This document shows, piece by piece, positions 27,410-36,436 of a stretch of DNA of 64,000 nucleotides; the first letter of the stretch is position 1, and every line of letters begins with the position of its first letter. The notes below the pieces were generated by a model. That model ran no database searches and had not been told where the DNA came from. It saw nothing but the letters and a program-made list of their open reading frames with translations. Made by a program: the position numbers and the translations under genes. This stretch comes from Nostoc mirabile CHAB5784. Its GTDB lineage: Bacteria > Cyanobacteriota > Cyanobacteriia > Cyanobacteriales > Nostocaceae. The stretch spans positions 28,598 through 92,597 of the forward strand of contig NZ_JAIVFS010000019.1 of NCBI RefSeq assembly GCF_020829645.1, in the 5' to 3' direction.

Positions 27410-28426
27410 ATGAATGCACATAGAGGATCTGCTGTGCTCAGTTCTGCAACTTTCAAAGTGCAACCATCTGCAACAGCACTGACCGATAATCATCGCCTGC
27501 GGCTGTTTTCTGGCTCTGCCAATATACAACTGTCTCAAGAAGTTGCTCGTTATGTGGGCATGGACTTGGGGCCAATGATTCGTAAAAGATTTGCAGATGG
27601 AGAACTTTATGTTCAAATCCAAGAATCGATTCGGGGTTGTGATGTCTATTTAATCCAGCCATGTTGTCAACCCGTGAACGATCATTTAATGGAATTATTG
27701 ATTATGGTTGATGCCTGTCGTCGAGCTTCTGCGCGACAAGTGACGGCAGTAATTCCCTACTATGGCTATGCCCGTGCCGATCGCAAAACGGCAGGAAGAG
27801 AGTCAATAACCGCCAAGCTAGTTGCTAACTTGATCACCGAAGCAGGTGCCAACCGCGTTCTAGCAATGGATTTGCACTCGGCTCAAATTCAAGGCTATTT
27901 CGATATCCCCTTTGACCATGTTTACGGTTCGCCAGTCTTGCTGGATTATCTAGCAAGCAAAGAACTGCCCGATCTTGTGGTTGTTTCCCCTGATGTTGGT
28001 GGTGTAGCACGAGCTAGAGCATTTGCGAAAAAACTGAATGATGCCCCATTGGCAATTATTGACAAACGTCGTCAGGCTCATAATGTCGCCGAAGTTTTAA
28101 ATGTCATCGGCGATGTTAAAGGCAAAACGGCAGTGTTAGTGGATGACATGATCGACACTGGAGGCACTATTGCTGAAGGAGCGCGATTACTGCGTGAAGA
28201 AGGAGCGCGTCAAGTATACGCCTGTGCAACTCATGCAGTGTTCTCTCCACCAGCGATGGAGCGTTTGTCTAGTGGTTTGTTTGAGGAAGTCATTGTCACC
28301 AATACAATTCCCATACCAGAAAACAATCGTTTTCCCCAGCTAGTGGTGCTATCAGTAGCTAATCTCTTAGGAGAAACTATCTGGCGGATTCATGAAGATA
28401 CTTCAGTCAGTAGTATGTTCCGCTAG
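27410..28426 (+). CDS. prs: Ribose-phosphate pyrophosphokinase (PRPP synthase)
   Basis: Prs transfers pyrophosphate from ATP to ribose 5-phosphate, giving PRPP for nucleotides, His, Trp and here perhaps a lipid-linked pentose. The protein is 338 aa, with an N-terminal extension of about 25 residues relative to compact bacterial enzymes. Signatures: RKRFADGELYVQI (flexible loop/ATP site), ATP-site residues around YYGYARADRKTAGRES, the divalent-cation site DLHSAQIQGYFD, and the PRPP-binding loop VLVDDMIDTGGTI. A clear terminator follows. It is divergent from the polyprenyl-phosphate phosphoribosyltransferase gene. Confidence 0.95.
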   Translation: MNAHRGSAVLSSATFKVQPSATALTDNHRLRLFSGSANIQLSQEVARYVGMDLGPMIRKRFADGELYVQIQESIRGCDVYLIQPCCQPVNDHLMELLIMVDACRRASARQVTAVIPYYGYARADRKTAGRESITAKLVANLITEAGANRVLAMDLHSAQIQGYFDIPFDHVYGSPVLLDYLASKELPDLVVVSPDVGGVARARAFAKKLNDAPLAIIDKRRQAHNVAEVLNVIGDVKGKTAVLVDDMIDTGGTIAEGARLLREEGARQVYACATHAVFSPPAMERLSSGLFEEVIVTNTIPIPENNRFPQLVVLSVANLLGETIWRIHEDTSVSSMFR

Positions 28427-28762
28427 GGAATACACAGACTATCATTTGTGTTATAGGCGTAAATTACCCACACTGTCTTCTTGATCGGGTGCAGTGTGGG
28501 CTTTTAGTTATTACTGTCTTTCTTTAAAAACCTGAACTTTGAAAACTAAATACTGTAAGCGACTGCATTTGTTCTGATCGTACTCAGCCCAGTTCTGAGT
28601 TTTTCTCAAACTTGCACCATAACTGATCGTCACTCTTGCTAGCCTCTTCTAGTGGTATCCAACAAAAATTGATCGCCATGTGCAGTAGTAAAATGGATGC
28701 AGCACTGCCAAATTAGAATACTTTGATTCACTTTGGACAATTTGGCTAAAGAGGACAAAAGA
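28427..28762. other. prs-to-Uma2 spacer
   Basis: Contains the prs terminator. The rest shows no gene or recognisable repeat. GAGGAC about 9 bp before 28763 is a plausible ribosome binding site. Confidence 0.5.
28467..28505 (+). terminator. Terminator of prs
   Basis: CCCACACTG and CAGTGTGGG form a 9-bp stem, followed by CTTTTAGTT. It lies 40 bp after the prs stop. Confidence 0.8.
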
Positions 28763-29458
28763 ATGGTTACAACTCCTAAAAAAGTGATTTCAGTCTTACC
28801 TCTGGAAAATGGTGATCGCTTATCTCGCTGCGAATTTGAGCGTCGCTATCAGGCAATGCCGCATTTAAGAAAAGCTGAACTGGTTGAAGGAGTTGTATAT
28901 ATCATGGCATTGCCACTGAGAATTAAAAGTCATGGCGAACCACATGCAGACGTGATCGGGTGGTTGTGGAACTATAAAACGGCAACGCCTAGCGTTGTTA
29001 TGGGAATTGAACCCACAGTGCGTTTAGATCCGGATAATGAACCACAGCCTGACGCGGTACTATTCATTCCGGGCAGACAGGCATTGATTAGTGAGGATGA
29101 TTATATCCAAGGCGCACCCGAACTGGTGATAGAAGTGGCAGCAAGCAGTGCAGGCATAGATTTACATGATAAAAAACGCACTTATCGACGGAATGGAGTA
29201 CAAGAGTATATTGTCTGGCGGACATTAGATAATCAGTTGGATTGGTTTAGGCTGCAAGCAGATGAGTATATTTTGCTACCAACTGATGAGCAGGGAATTA
29301 TTCGCAGCCAGGTGTTTCCGGGGTTGTGGTTGTCGGTACTTGCCTTACTCTCAGGAGAAATGGCAACAGTGTTATCTGTGTTACAAGCAGGTTTAGCTGC
29401 TACTGAACATCAAGAATTTATGCAAAATTTAAATGAGAATATGAAAAATAGGAAATAG
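28763..29458 (+). CDS. Uma2 family (DUF820) putative endonuclease
   Basis: A 231-aa protein of the Uma2/DUF820 family, which has a PD-(D/E)XK nuclease fold and is strongly expanded in cyanobacteria. Visible core: PQPDAVLFIP, then GAPELVIEVAASS with the family's Glu, DLHDKKRTYRRNGVQEYIVW with the Lys, and a downstream Trp-rich strand. An ATG at 28763 is preferred over a TTG ten codons upstream because GAGGAC precedes it suitably. The biological role of these proteins is unsettled; some copies are linked to mobile DNA. It stands alone here. Confidence 0.85.
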   Translation: MVTTPKKVISVLPLENGDRLSRCEFERRYQAMPHLRKAELVEGVVYIMALPLRIKSHGEPHADVIGWLWNYKTATPSVVMGIEPTVRLDPDNEPQPDAVLFIPGRQALISEDDYIQGAPELVIEVAASSAGIDLHDKKRTYRRNGVQEYIVWRTLDNQLDWFRLQADEYILLPTDEQGIIRSQVFPGLWLSVLALLSGEMATVLSVLQAGLAATEHQEFMQNLNENMKNRK

Positions 29459-29499
29459 ATGTGTACTCAATACGGTTCGGTTAAGATCCCCCCGCCTAC

Positions 29500-30252
29500 T
29501 TACTTGCTTGTTTTGGTAAAATCTACACCATCGGTCTTCAACTGACCATCTTCCATATAAATGATGCGATCGGCAATATCGAGGATGCGGTTATCGTGGG
29601 TAACTAGCAAAATTGTACAACCTTGTTCTTTGGCTAGCTTCTGCATTATTTCTACGACATCACGCCCAGATTTTTTGTCGAGTGCAGCAGTAGGTTCATC
29701 TGCTAAAACAATCTTAGGATGGCTGACTAAAGCACGAGCGATCGCTACCCGTTGCTTTTGCCCTCCAGATAGTTTCTCTGGGTAGTAATTTACACGATCA
29801 CCTAAACCGACAGTTTCCAAAATGGCGATCGCTTTAGCATTGATATCCTGATTCAGAAAATCCTCATGTAACTCTAAGGACATCCGCACATTTTCTCTTG
29901 CTGTCAAAAAAGTCATCAGGTTATGAGCTTGGAAAATATAGCCAATCTGGCGGCGAAGTTTAGTTAATTGCAGCTTTTTAGCGCCACGAATTTCCTCCCC
30001 TAAGATTTTGAGACTACCTTCTTGAGCAGAACGCAATCCACCCATTAAGGTTAACAAGGTGGTTTTCCCCGAACCAGAGGGGCCAGTCATGATAACGATT
30101 TCTCCAGCAGTAATCTCCAAATTAATGTCGAATAATACTTGTTTGCGAAGCCCACCTTCACCAAAGTAGTGGTTGAGGTTACTAATAGAAATTACAGATT
30201 CTAAAGTAGAAAATGTTGAATCGGAATTTACTGGGAAAGATTTTTGCAACAT
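29500..30252 (-). CDS. devA: DevA-type ABC transporter ATP-binding protein
   Basis: A 250-aa ATPase with Walker A GPSGSGKTTLL, Q-loop IGYIFQAHNL, signature LSGGQKQRVAIARAL, Walker B IVLADEPTAALD and the switch His in LLVTHDNRI. The MacB/LolD-like layout together with the neighbouring DevC and DevB genes identifies a DevBCA exporter. Such exporters, working with a TolC-type outer-membrane channel, move glycolipids or other envelope material in heterocyst-formers. There are several paralogues per genome, so the substrate cannot be assigned. It follows devC by about 90 bp, a gap that carries a GACGCAATTAATCGCGTC palindrome. Confidence 0.88.
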   Translation of the reverse strand: MLQKSFPVNSDSTFSTLESVISISNLNHYFGEGGLRKQVLFDINLEITAGEIVIMTGPSGSGKTTLLTLMGGLRSAQEGSLKILGEEIRGAKKLQLTKLRRQIGYIFQAHNLMTFLTARENVRMSLELHEDFLNQDINAKAIAILETVGLGDRVNYYPEKLSGGQKQRVAIARALVSHPKIVLADEPTAALDKKSGRDVVEIMQKLAKEQGCTILLVTHDNRILDIADRIIYMEDGQLKTDGVDFTKTSK

Positions 30253-30298
30253 AAGATTTTATAGGCATTGGGTATGGGGAAGATAATTACTAATTTTT

Positions 30299-30341
30299 GT
30301 ACAGACGCAATTAATCGCGTCTCTTGTACGATTAATCGCAT
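30299..30341. repeat. GACGCAATTAATCGCGTC palindrome between devC and devA
   Basis: ACAGACGCAATTAATCGCGT (30301-30320), then a second half copy GATTAATCGCATCT (30330-30343) running up to the devC stop codon. It belongs to the family at 1-180 and inside nifJ. A hairpin here could affect devA expression relative to devC. Confidence 0.8.
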
Positions 30342-31508
30342 CTAAAAAACATCGGCAGGGTCAGCAGATCGTAACTTCCGCATTGCGATCGCTCCAGAAA
30401 CACTACACATGATCACGGTCAAAATCCAAACCTGTATAGCCCGTTCCATTTTCATGAAAATGGGAAGCATTGTGGCAGCATAGGTGACTTGATACAATCC
30501 AAAAGAAAGGATAAATCCAGGCAGAAAACCTAAGATAGCCAATAATAATGCTTCTTGAATTAAAACTCCTAAAAGATAATTATCGGTGTATCCCATTGCT
30601 TTGAGGGTGGCATATTCTGGCAAGTGGTCAGAAACATCCGAGTAAAGGATTTGGTAGACAATTACGATGCCAACAATAAACCCGACTCCAGTACCTAAAC
30701 CGAAAATAAAACCAATGCCAGTACCGGCTTCCCAGTAAGTTCTCTCCACTTTGGCAAACTCTTCTGGAGTCAAGACTCTGACATCTTTAGGTAGTCCATT
30801 GACAAGTTGCGATCGCACTTTTTCAGAATCGGCATCTGGTTTAAGCGTAATCAATCCAACTTCGATGCGATCGGGTTTACGCTGTGGAAATAGCTCGAGA
30901 AAGGTCGAGTCACTTGTGATCACATTACCATCGGCAGCAAAGGAGGCTCCATCAGTAAACAAGCCTTTAACAAAGACGGCTTTACTATTGAGTTCCGTGT
31001 TAAATTTGCCTGTTTTCTTAAAGATATCGCCAACTGCCCCGTATTCTGGACGACCTGCCTGGTCAAACAGAACTTGATACAACTGTTTAAGGTGCTCCTG
31101 ATTTTGTTTAATTTCGGGCGATTTGAATGGTGATTGTGCCGGATCGACACCCCAAACCAAAATGGCACGCTCAAGACGTGTTTCAGGATTTCGCCACTGT
31201 CCAGTGCTGATGTAGACAGAATTAACTGACTGAACACCTTCATAACCTAATGTTTGATATAGTCGCTCTCTGGGAAAGTTTTTTACAGAAAACAAAGTTT
31301 GAAATTGGGGACTAATTAAAACAAAATCTGCCTGTAAATTGCGATGAGGTTTCACAGCAGCATCAAAAAGCGCACTTTCAAATCCCAACTGGATAAACAT
31401 CAGCATATCCGCAAAGGTAATACCTGCGACTGCAACAGCCAGACGGGTTTTTTCTTTCATTAACTGCCGCCATGCTAGCGGCGTTTTGCGAAATAGTTTA
31501 GAAAACAT
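30342..31508 (-). CDS. devC: DevC-type ABC transporter permease
   Basis: A 388-aa permease of the FtsX/MacB-like type. It has one N-terminal TM (LAVAVAGITFADMLMFIQLG), a large extracytoplasmic domain (about 45-265), then three TMs (GIGFIFGLGTGVGFIVGIV, LLLAILGFLPGFILSFGLY, IQVWILTVIMCSVSGAIA). The N-terminus LFRKTPLAWRQLMKEKTRL and C-terminus AMRKLRSADPADVF are typical of DevC. It pairs with DevA for ATP-driven export and with the DevB adaptor. The final codons abut a palindromic repeat. Confidence 0.9.
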   Translation of the reverse strand: MFSKLFRKTPLAWRQLMKEKTRLAVAVAGITFADMLMFIQLGFESALFDAAVKPHRNLQADFVLISPQFQTLFSVKNFPRERLYQTLGYEGVQSVNSVYISTGQWRNPETRLERAILVWGVDPAQSPFKSPEIKQNQEHLKQLYQVLFDQAGRPEYGAVGDIFKKTGKFNTELNSKAVFVKGLFTDGASFAADGNVITSDSTFLELFPQRKPDRIEVGLITLKPDADSEKVRSQLVNGLPKDVRVLTPEEFAKVERTYWEAGTGIGFIFGLGTGVGFIVGIVIVYQILYSDVSDHLPEYATLKAMGYTDNYLLGVLIQEALLLAILGFLPGFILSFGLYQVTYAATMLPIFMKMERAIQVWILTVIMCSVSGAIAMRKLRSADPADVF

Positions 31509-31522
31509 ATTTAAAAAACCCT

Positions 31523-31858
31523 TTAATAACCCAGTGTTTCAGCTTGCTGTTCAAGCTGGCGCTCTCGCATGAAAAGAAATAAGGGAAGACCTAAAGAAAC
31601 ACCAACTGAAAGATTACAGACAACGTAAACCCAGAGATTTTGCATTTTCAGACGTGTTCCTTCCCAAAATACGAATGTCCACAAGACTAGCGATGAAACA
31701 ATAACATCCATGCCAAAAAAACCAGAAATTTTGTTGGTAAAGAGTTGTTCAAAAAACAGCTTTATATCAAGACCATGCTCTAAGATAAATGGAACAAACT
31801 GGGAGTAAGGTAGAACGAAGCCAAGTACACAAAGCAGAAGATATATGACTTTAACCAT
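31523..31858 (-). CDS. DUF2834 small membrane protein within the devBCA locus
   Basis: A 111-aa protein with three hydrophobic helices, starting MVKVIYLLLCVLGFVLPYSQFVPF, then LFTNKISGFFGMDVIVSSLVLW and LWVYVVCNLSVGVSLGLPLFLFMRE. This is the DUF2834 pattern. The start at 31858 is chosen because AAGGTGA lies a suitable distance upstream on the minus strand; an upstream ATG at 31960 would overlap devB. Function is unknown. It lies 55 bp after devB and 14 bp before devC, so it is probably co-transcribed and may associate with the exporter. Confidence 0.75.
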   Translation of the reverse strand: MVKVIYLLLCVLGFVLPYSQFVPFILEHGLDIKLFFEQLFTNKISGFFGMDVIVSSLVLWTFVFWEGTRLKMQNLWVYVVCNLSVGVSLGLPLFLFMRERQLEQQAETLGY

Positions 31859-31913
31859 GATTAAATTCACCTTATAAAAAATGATGGAATACACGAGGTA
31901 GCGAACAACAACT

Positions 31914-33203
31914 CTATATTTCAATTGCTGTCTGTACCTGTAAGTTAGTGAAACCTGCAACTCGTTTGCTGTCTTCAGGATTGAGGCGAATTTTCACCTC
32001 AACCACTCGGCTATCAAGGTTTTCCCCTGGCTGGTTGCTGAAAACGTTTTGTCTATTCACCTGCAAACCAATTTGGGCAACGGTTCCTCGCAGTTCACCG
32101 ACAAATGCCTGACTGCTAATCACTGCCTGTTGTCCTAGTTTCACTTTACCGATGTCGGTTTGATAAACTTCTGCGATCGCCATCATCTGATCTGTTTGTG
32201 CTAAGTCTGCAATGCCAGAATCACTAATTTTTTCTCCGACTCGCGTATGAATTTTGATGATCTGTCCCACCATCGGTGCTTTAATGTAAGCACCCGCCAA
32301 CTCGGTTTGGGCATGTTTGAGTGTAGCGATCGCATTTTCAACTTCTGTCTTGGCTGCGGCTACATCTACAGGTCGGACTTCTGCAATACTGGTAAGTGTG
32401 GCTTTGGCTTCACTGACTTGCTTGCTACCAGTGGCGTTAGTACGGGCGAGTGCTGCTTTGGCTTCGGCAAGTTGTTTGCTAGCAGTGGTGTTAATCCGGT
32501 TGAGAACTGCTTTGGCTTCGTCTACTTGCTGTTTGGCAGTTTCTACAGTCAAGCCCTTACTATCGTACAAAGAATTAGAAACTGCTCCTTGAGAATATAG
32601 CTGTTGATAACGTTGATATTCGGCTTCGGCATTTTTGAGTTCTGCCTCTAGCTTCTTAATTGTTGCCTGTTGCGCTATTCTGTCTCCTTGCCACTGTGCC
32701 TCTATGCGAAATATCGCTTCCTGTTGCGCTGTTTTGTCTCCTTGGGATTGAGCCTGGAGACGTTCAACGCTTGCCTGCTGGGCCTGAATTTCTCCTGCTT
32801 TTGCTCCTGCTTGCACTTGAGTGAGTTTAGCTTGAGCAACTCTGACTTGTTGTTGGGCTTGTAGTACAGCAGTTTGCAAGCGAGCGCGGGCATCTAATAT
32901 TGCTACCACCTGTCCGGCTTTAACGCGATCGCCTTCTTTGACTAGAATTCGGGCAATGCGATCGCCATCCAATGCTAAGGGCGCAAACAAGCTAATTACC
33001 TCTGCTTCCGGTTCTAGCCGTCCTAATGCAGCTACTTTTTGAATGTTGGGCGTGGTTTCAACTGGCTCAGATTTCTCAGTTTGACCAACTAACCCAAACT
33101 GAGAAATCCCATAAGCAACAATTCCACCTGTAATAGCAGTAGCTGCAATTACTAATGTAATTAACCCTTTTTTAGAAGCTTTCTCTGACAACTTTTGAAC
33201 CAT
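31914..33203 (-). CDS. devB: DevB-type HlyD-family membrane fusion protein
   Basis: A 429-aa periplasmic adaptor. It has one N-terminal TM anchor (about 13-34), a lipoyl-like half motif (LEPEAEVISLFAP..VKEGDRVKAGQVVAILDAR), long alpha-helical hairpin arms rich in Gln/Ala with Lys/Glu (about 110-285), then the second lipoyl half (AYIKAPMVGQIIKIHTRVGEKI) and a beta-barrel domain. It links the DevCA inner-membrane pump to a TolC-like channel that is not in this window. The helical arm has internal repeats (AEAKAALARTNATGSKQVSEAKATL-type), giving a longer arm than compact HlyD proteins. Confidence 0.9.
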   Translation of the reverse strand: MVQKLSEKASKKGLITLVIAATAITGGIVAYGISQFGLVGQTEKSEPVETTPNIQKVAALGRLEPEAEVISLFAPLALDGDRIARILVKEGDRVKAGQVVAILDARARLQTAVLQAQQQVRVAQAKLTQVQAGAKAGEIQAQQASVERLQAQSQGDKTAQQEAIFRIEAQWQGDRIAQQATIKKLEAELKNAEAEYQRYQQLYSQGAVSNSLYDSKGLTVETAKQQVDEAKAVLNRINTTASKQLAEAKAALARTNATGSKQVSEAKATLTSIAEVRPVDVAAAKTEVENAIATLKHAQTELAGAYIKAPMVGQIIKIHTRVGEKISDSGIADLAQTDQMMAIAEVYQTDIGKVKLGQQAVISSQAFVGELRGTVAQIGLQVNRQNVFSNQPGENLDSRVVEVKIRLNPEDSKRVAGFTNLQVQTAIEI

Positions 33204-33320
33204 CTCTTTTGCTCTCCTCAGAAATTATTTTATTTATATTAAATGAGTCCGTTTTTGTCAAGAAAATGCAGGCTAATTATTAGACATATAGCAGTTTATA
33301 ACAAGAATAAGATACATAAT

Positions 33321-33938
33321 TTAGCTCTCAAAACATGATACAAAGTCCATTTTATTTTTTATTTCTGCTGTAGGTTGCGGCAAATATGCTGTCAGCATTT
33401 TGCCTAACAACGCACATTGTTCAAGAAAATCAATTGTTTCATTACCCCATAACTTCTCCAGAACTAAACCGTCTACAAAGCTCAAAATAAAGGAAGCCAA
33501 TACCAAATCTTGAATACCCAATAAATCGCAAATTGCCTCTTGATAACGCTGATTATTACGCTTAAAAATGCTATTTTTTAACATTTCTTTAGAATCTTTA
33601 TGTTGGCAAAAATCAATCCAAATGTAAGTCCATTTAATGAAGTAATCTTCGTTTTTCACTAGGTATCTTCCTAGTGCTTCCATTGATTCTTGTAGCGTTT
33701 GCGCTCCTTCTAGTTCAGCTAATGCTCTACTTAAGTCTTGCTCACAAATCTCCTGGGCCAATTGCTCAAATAGAGCTTGCTTGCTAGGAAAATAGTGGTA
33801 CAACGTACCAGTAGAAACCCCTAATCCCTCAGCTATTTGGCGCATAGTGATGGAACCATAGCCTTTTTGGGCAAATAAATCAAAGCACTTGTCGAGCAGT
33901 TCTTTACGGTATTGCTCATGGTCAACAATCTTAGGCAT
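33321..33938 (-). CDS. TetR/AcrR family transcriptional regulator
   Basis: A 205-aa repressor-type protein. The N-terminal helix-turn-helix is GYGSITMRQIAEGLGVSTGTLYHYFPSKQALFEQL-like (about 26-60), a clear TetR pattern. The C-terminal ligand domain has no recognisable specificity. It lies directly upstream of and co-directional with devB (117 bp gap), so it is the likely local regulator of the exporter operon. The inducer might be the exported compound or a membrane-stress signal (inference). Confidence 0.9.
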   Translation of the reverse strand: MPKIVDHEQYRKELLDKCFDLFAQKGYGSITMRQIAEGLGVSTGTLYHYFPSKQALFEQLAQEICEQDLSRALAELEGAQTLQESMEALGRYLVKNEDYFIKWTYIWIDFCQHKDSKEMLKNSIFKRNNQRYQEAICDLLGIQDLVLASFILSFVDGLVLEKLWGNETIDFLEQCALLGKMLTAYLPQPTAEIKNKMDFVSCFES

Positions 33939-34124
33939 GATTCAGCTTATTTATATCGAATGGTCGTTATATATTAATATAGCATCTTTATTGCTGATAT
34001 GTAAAAGCATAGTTGATTGATTTTAATCAAACAGATGAGTGTGGGAGTCATAACTAAACCTCAAAAAGTATAAAAACTCATTCTGTAATATAATAATCTA
34101 TGTGTTTTTGATTAAGTACAATAT

Positions 34125-35276
34125 ATGCCTTATCGGAGAAAATTTTTAACAAGAGCAGGATATACTACCCTTTCTGCGTTATTGACTATGGGGTTTTTAC
34201 AAAAGGATAAGCAAAAAGAAGACCATAGCAATAATATTATTGTAGCCAATTATACTAACAAAAATTTTCCCCTTCGGCAATTAGCTGCATCCATTGGAAA
34301 GTGTTATGGTGCAGCAATTTCTAGTGATATTTTGCTAAAAGAGAAGGATTACGCTAACCTGATTGCTCGTGAATGTTCGATTGTGACACCGAATGGTGAA
34401 TTAAAATGGGACGCCACTGAACCACAGCCAGGAAGATTTACCTTTGAATCAGCAGATGCGATCGCTGATTTCTGCCAAAAGCATAATATAGACATGCACG
34501 GGCATACCCTTTTCTGGCACATGGGAAAACCAGACTGGCTTCCTTACCCGCCCACTCTTAAAATGATCGAACGGCATGTTAAGGGAGTCATGGGGCATTA
34601 TCGCAATAGCAAAGTTTTAAAGTCTTGGGATATTGCCAATGAAATTATCGCTGATAATGAAAATGAAACCGACAATGCTATTTACGGTTTGCGTAAAGGG
34701 GTAAAGCCAGAATTAATTCGAGACTTGTTTTTAATTGCCGCATCAGTTGATAACACCAAGAAATTTTACCTAAACGATTTCGGCATCGAAGGCGCTACAT
34801 GGAAATCAGACCGTTTCTTAAAAATGGTCGAATATCTGAAGAATAGTGGCGTTAAAATTGACGGGGCAGGTGTGCAGTCGCATCTATGGTTTTCTTCTGC
34901 CTATAGTTTTGACGATAAAGGATTTAATTCCGTTTTAAAACGACTCAATGATCTTGAAGTAAAACCAATAATCACAGAACTAGATATTATTATTGATGCT
35001 CCACTGCCCGATAGTATTAAAAAGCTAGACCAGATGGTAGCCGACAGTTACAAGCGATATCTTGACCTGTGCTTTGCGGCTAAAGTTGATACTGTGATTA
35101 CATGGGGACTTACCGACCGTCATACCTGGATACGTCATCCCGACTGGATGCCAAGACAAACCTTTAAGGACAATCCAAATCTTTGGAAATTTCTGCGTCC
35201 GCTTCCCTTCGATGAGAACCTGCAACCTAAATCTGCCCGCGATGCTATTGCCCAGGCTTTTCAGCAAGCAACTTAA
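34125..35276 (+). CDS. GH10 family endo-1,4-beta-xylanase with Tat-like leader
   Basis: A 383-aa glycoside hydrolase. The N-terminus MPYRRKFLTRAGYTTLSALL has a twin-arginine RRKFL motif followed by a hydrophobic stretch, suggesting Tat export. GH10 features: the HGHTLFWH motif, acid/base Glu in SWDIANEII, a conserved His/Gln strand (AGVQSHLW), nucleophile Glu in PIITELDI, and the C-terminal TWGLTDRHTWI. It would cut beta-1,4-xylan or a xylan-like exopolysaccharide. The gene is convergent with an exopolysaccharide cluster, so a role in trimming its product is possible but unproven. Confidence 0.92.
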   Translation: MPYRRKFLTRAGYTTLSALLTMGFLQKDKQKEDHSNNIIVANYTNKNFPLRQLAASIGKCYGAAISSDILLKEKDYANLIARECSIVTPNGELKWDATEPQPGRFTFESADAIADFCQKHNIDMHGHTLFWHMGKPDWLPYPPTLKMIERHVKGVMGHYRNSKVLKSWDIANEIIADNENETDNAIYGLRKGVKPELIRDLFLIAASVDNTKKFYLNDFGIEGATWKSDRFLKMVEYLKNSGVKIDGAGVQSHLWFSSAYSFDDKGFNSVLKRLNDLEVKPIITELDIIIDAPLPDSIKKLDQMVADSYKRYLDLCFAAKVDTVITWGLTDRHTWIRHPDWMPRQTFKDNPNLWKFLRPLPFDENLQPKSARDAIAQAFQQAT

Positions 35277-35318
35277 TACTCCAACCAGACGTAAATAGCG
35301 TTTTTAAGTATTATTATA

Positions 35319-35346
35319 AGCGAAGAATGTAGCGATATTCTTCGCT
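35319..35346. terminator. Hairpin between convergent genes
   Basis: AGCGAAGAAT-GTAGCGAT-ATTCTTCGCT is a 10-bp perfect stem between the xylanase and the end of the polysaccharide cluster. T-runs on either side are weak, so termination efficiency is uncertain. Confidence 0.45.
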
Positions 35347-35471
35347 ATTCACAAGTACGAAAGTTGAATCAGACGTGCTTACTAATTAATGATTAAGCCT
35401 TGCCTTAAAACAGTATTTCATAAATTCGTGACGAATTGGGCGATCTACTGGTAAGGCTTGGCAAAATTCAA

Positions 35472-36296
35472 TCATGCTAGAAACTTATGAAATTTTGTAC
35501 TGAGAAATAGCACGATTCTATTCTTTTTTTGTTGACTTGACATACTCCAAATTTCTCGTAAAAATAATGTGGCTAGAAACCAAGGCTCAAGTAAGTAACG
35601 TCTCCAAAGTCTTTTAGGTTCAGACAACAAGCGATACAACCATTCCAAGCCCACCTTTCCCATCCAGCGAGGAGGAGTGGGTATTGCTCCTGCTACATAG
35701 TCAATACAAGCTCCACTGGTCAAAATAGTGTTGGTATGAATATGTTCAAGATTTTCGTAAATCCAACGCTCTTGGCGTGGCATACCCATCCCCACCATCA
35801 ATACATGAGGTTTGTAAGAATTAATTGCAGCTAGAGTAGCAAGATTTTCTTGACTATCTTTATCCATGTCAATATATCCATGAGCGCAAGCAATCTGTAA
35901 CCCAGGAAATCTGTGGCACAAAATACTTGCTCCTTTTTCAGCGACTCCTGGCTTTGAACCTAAATAAAATACACGCCAGCCTTTATCAGCTGCTTCCGCC
36001 ATCAAAGGCCATACCCAGTCAGCATAGGTTACTCTTTGTTCTCGCTTCATAGGAAAGCCCAATAGCTTTCCAATTAACAATAGAGGCATACCATCAATAT
36101 GGGTATATTTTGCCTTTGCATAAAAAGCTTGCATTCTTGGATCATTATGGAAGAGATAAAGACTATGCATGTTGTGATTAGCAATAATCCATTTTTTATT
36201 CTTCTTAATAGATTCTTCAATCAAGAAATTTAACTCTGGTATAGAGAGTGCATCTACTTTAACACCAAGAAGGTTATAAGAAAATTGATTTTTCAT
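35472..36296 (-). CDS. WecG/TagA/CpsF family glycosyltransferase
   Basis: A 274-aa GT26-type enzyme. Motifs: THIDGMPLLLIGKLLG near residue 63, GWRVFYLGSKPGVAEKGA, and the signature VLMVGMGMPRQERWIYEN. Members transfer an N-acetylhexosaminuronic acid or ManNAc residue to a lipid-linked acceptor at the cytoplasmic membrane face. The C-terminal ~60 residues are basic and hydrophobic, fitting membrane attachment. It is last in the minus-strand cluster that starts with the tyrosine autokinase at 49283. Confidence 0.9.
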   Translation of the reverse strand: MKNQFSYNLLGVKVDALSIPELNFLIEESIKKNKKWIIANHNMHSLYLFHNDPRMQAFYAKAKYTHIDGMPLLLIGKLLGFPMKREQRVTYADWVWPLMAEAADKGWRVFYLGSKPGVAEKGASILCHRFPGLQIACAHGYIDMDKDSQENLATLAAINSYKPHVLMVGMGMPRQERWIYENLEHIHTNTILTSGACIDYVAGAIPTPPRWMGKVGLEWLYRLLSEPKRLWRRYLLEPWFLATLFLREIWSMSSQQKKNRIVLFLSTKFHKFLA

Positions 36297-36436
36297 GATT
36301 TAATTTTTATTTTGGAAGAATGAGAGGTTAGCTCACAGGCAAAGTGAGTATTTAAAAACTATTTTTGAGTATATTTAAATACCCAAGTATTTAAATATAC
36401 TAATTATTCTTAGTTAAATATCTTAAGTAAATAGAG

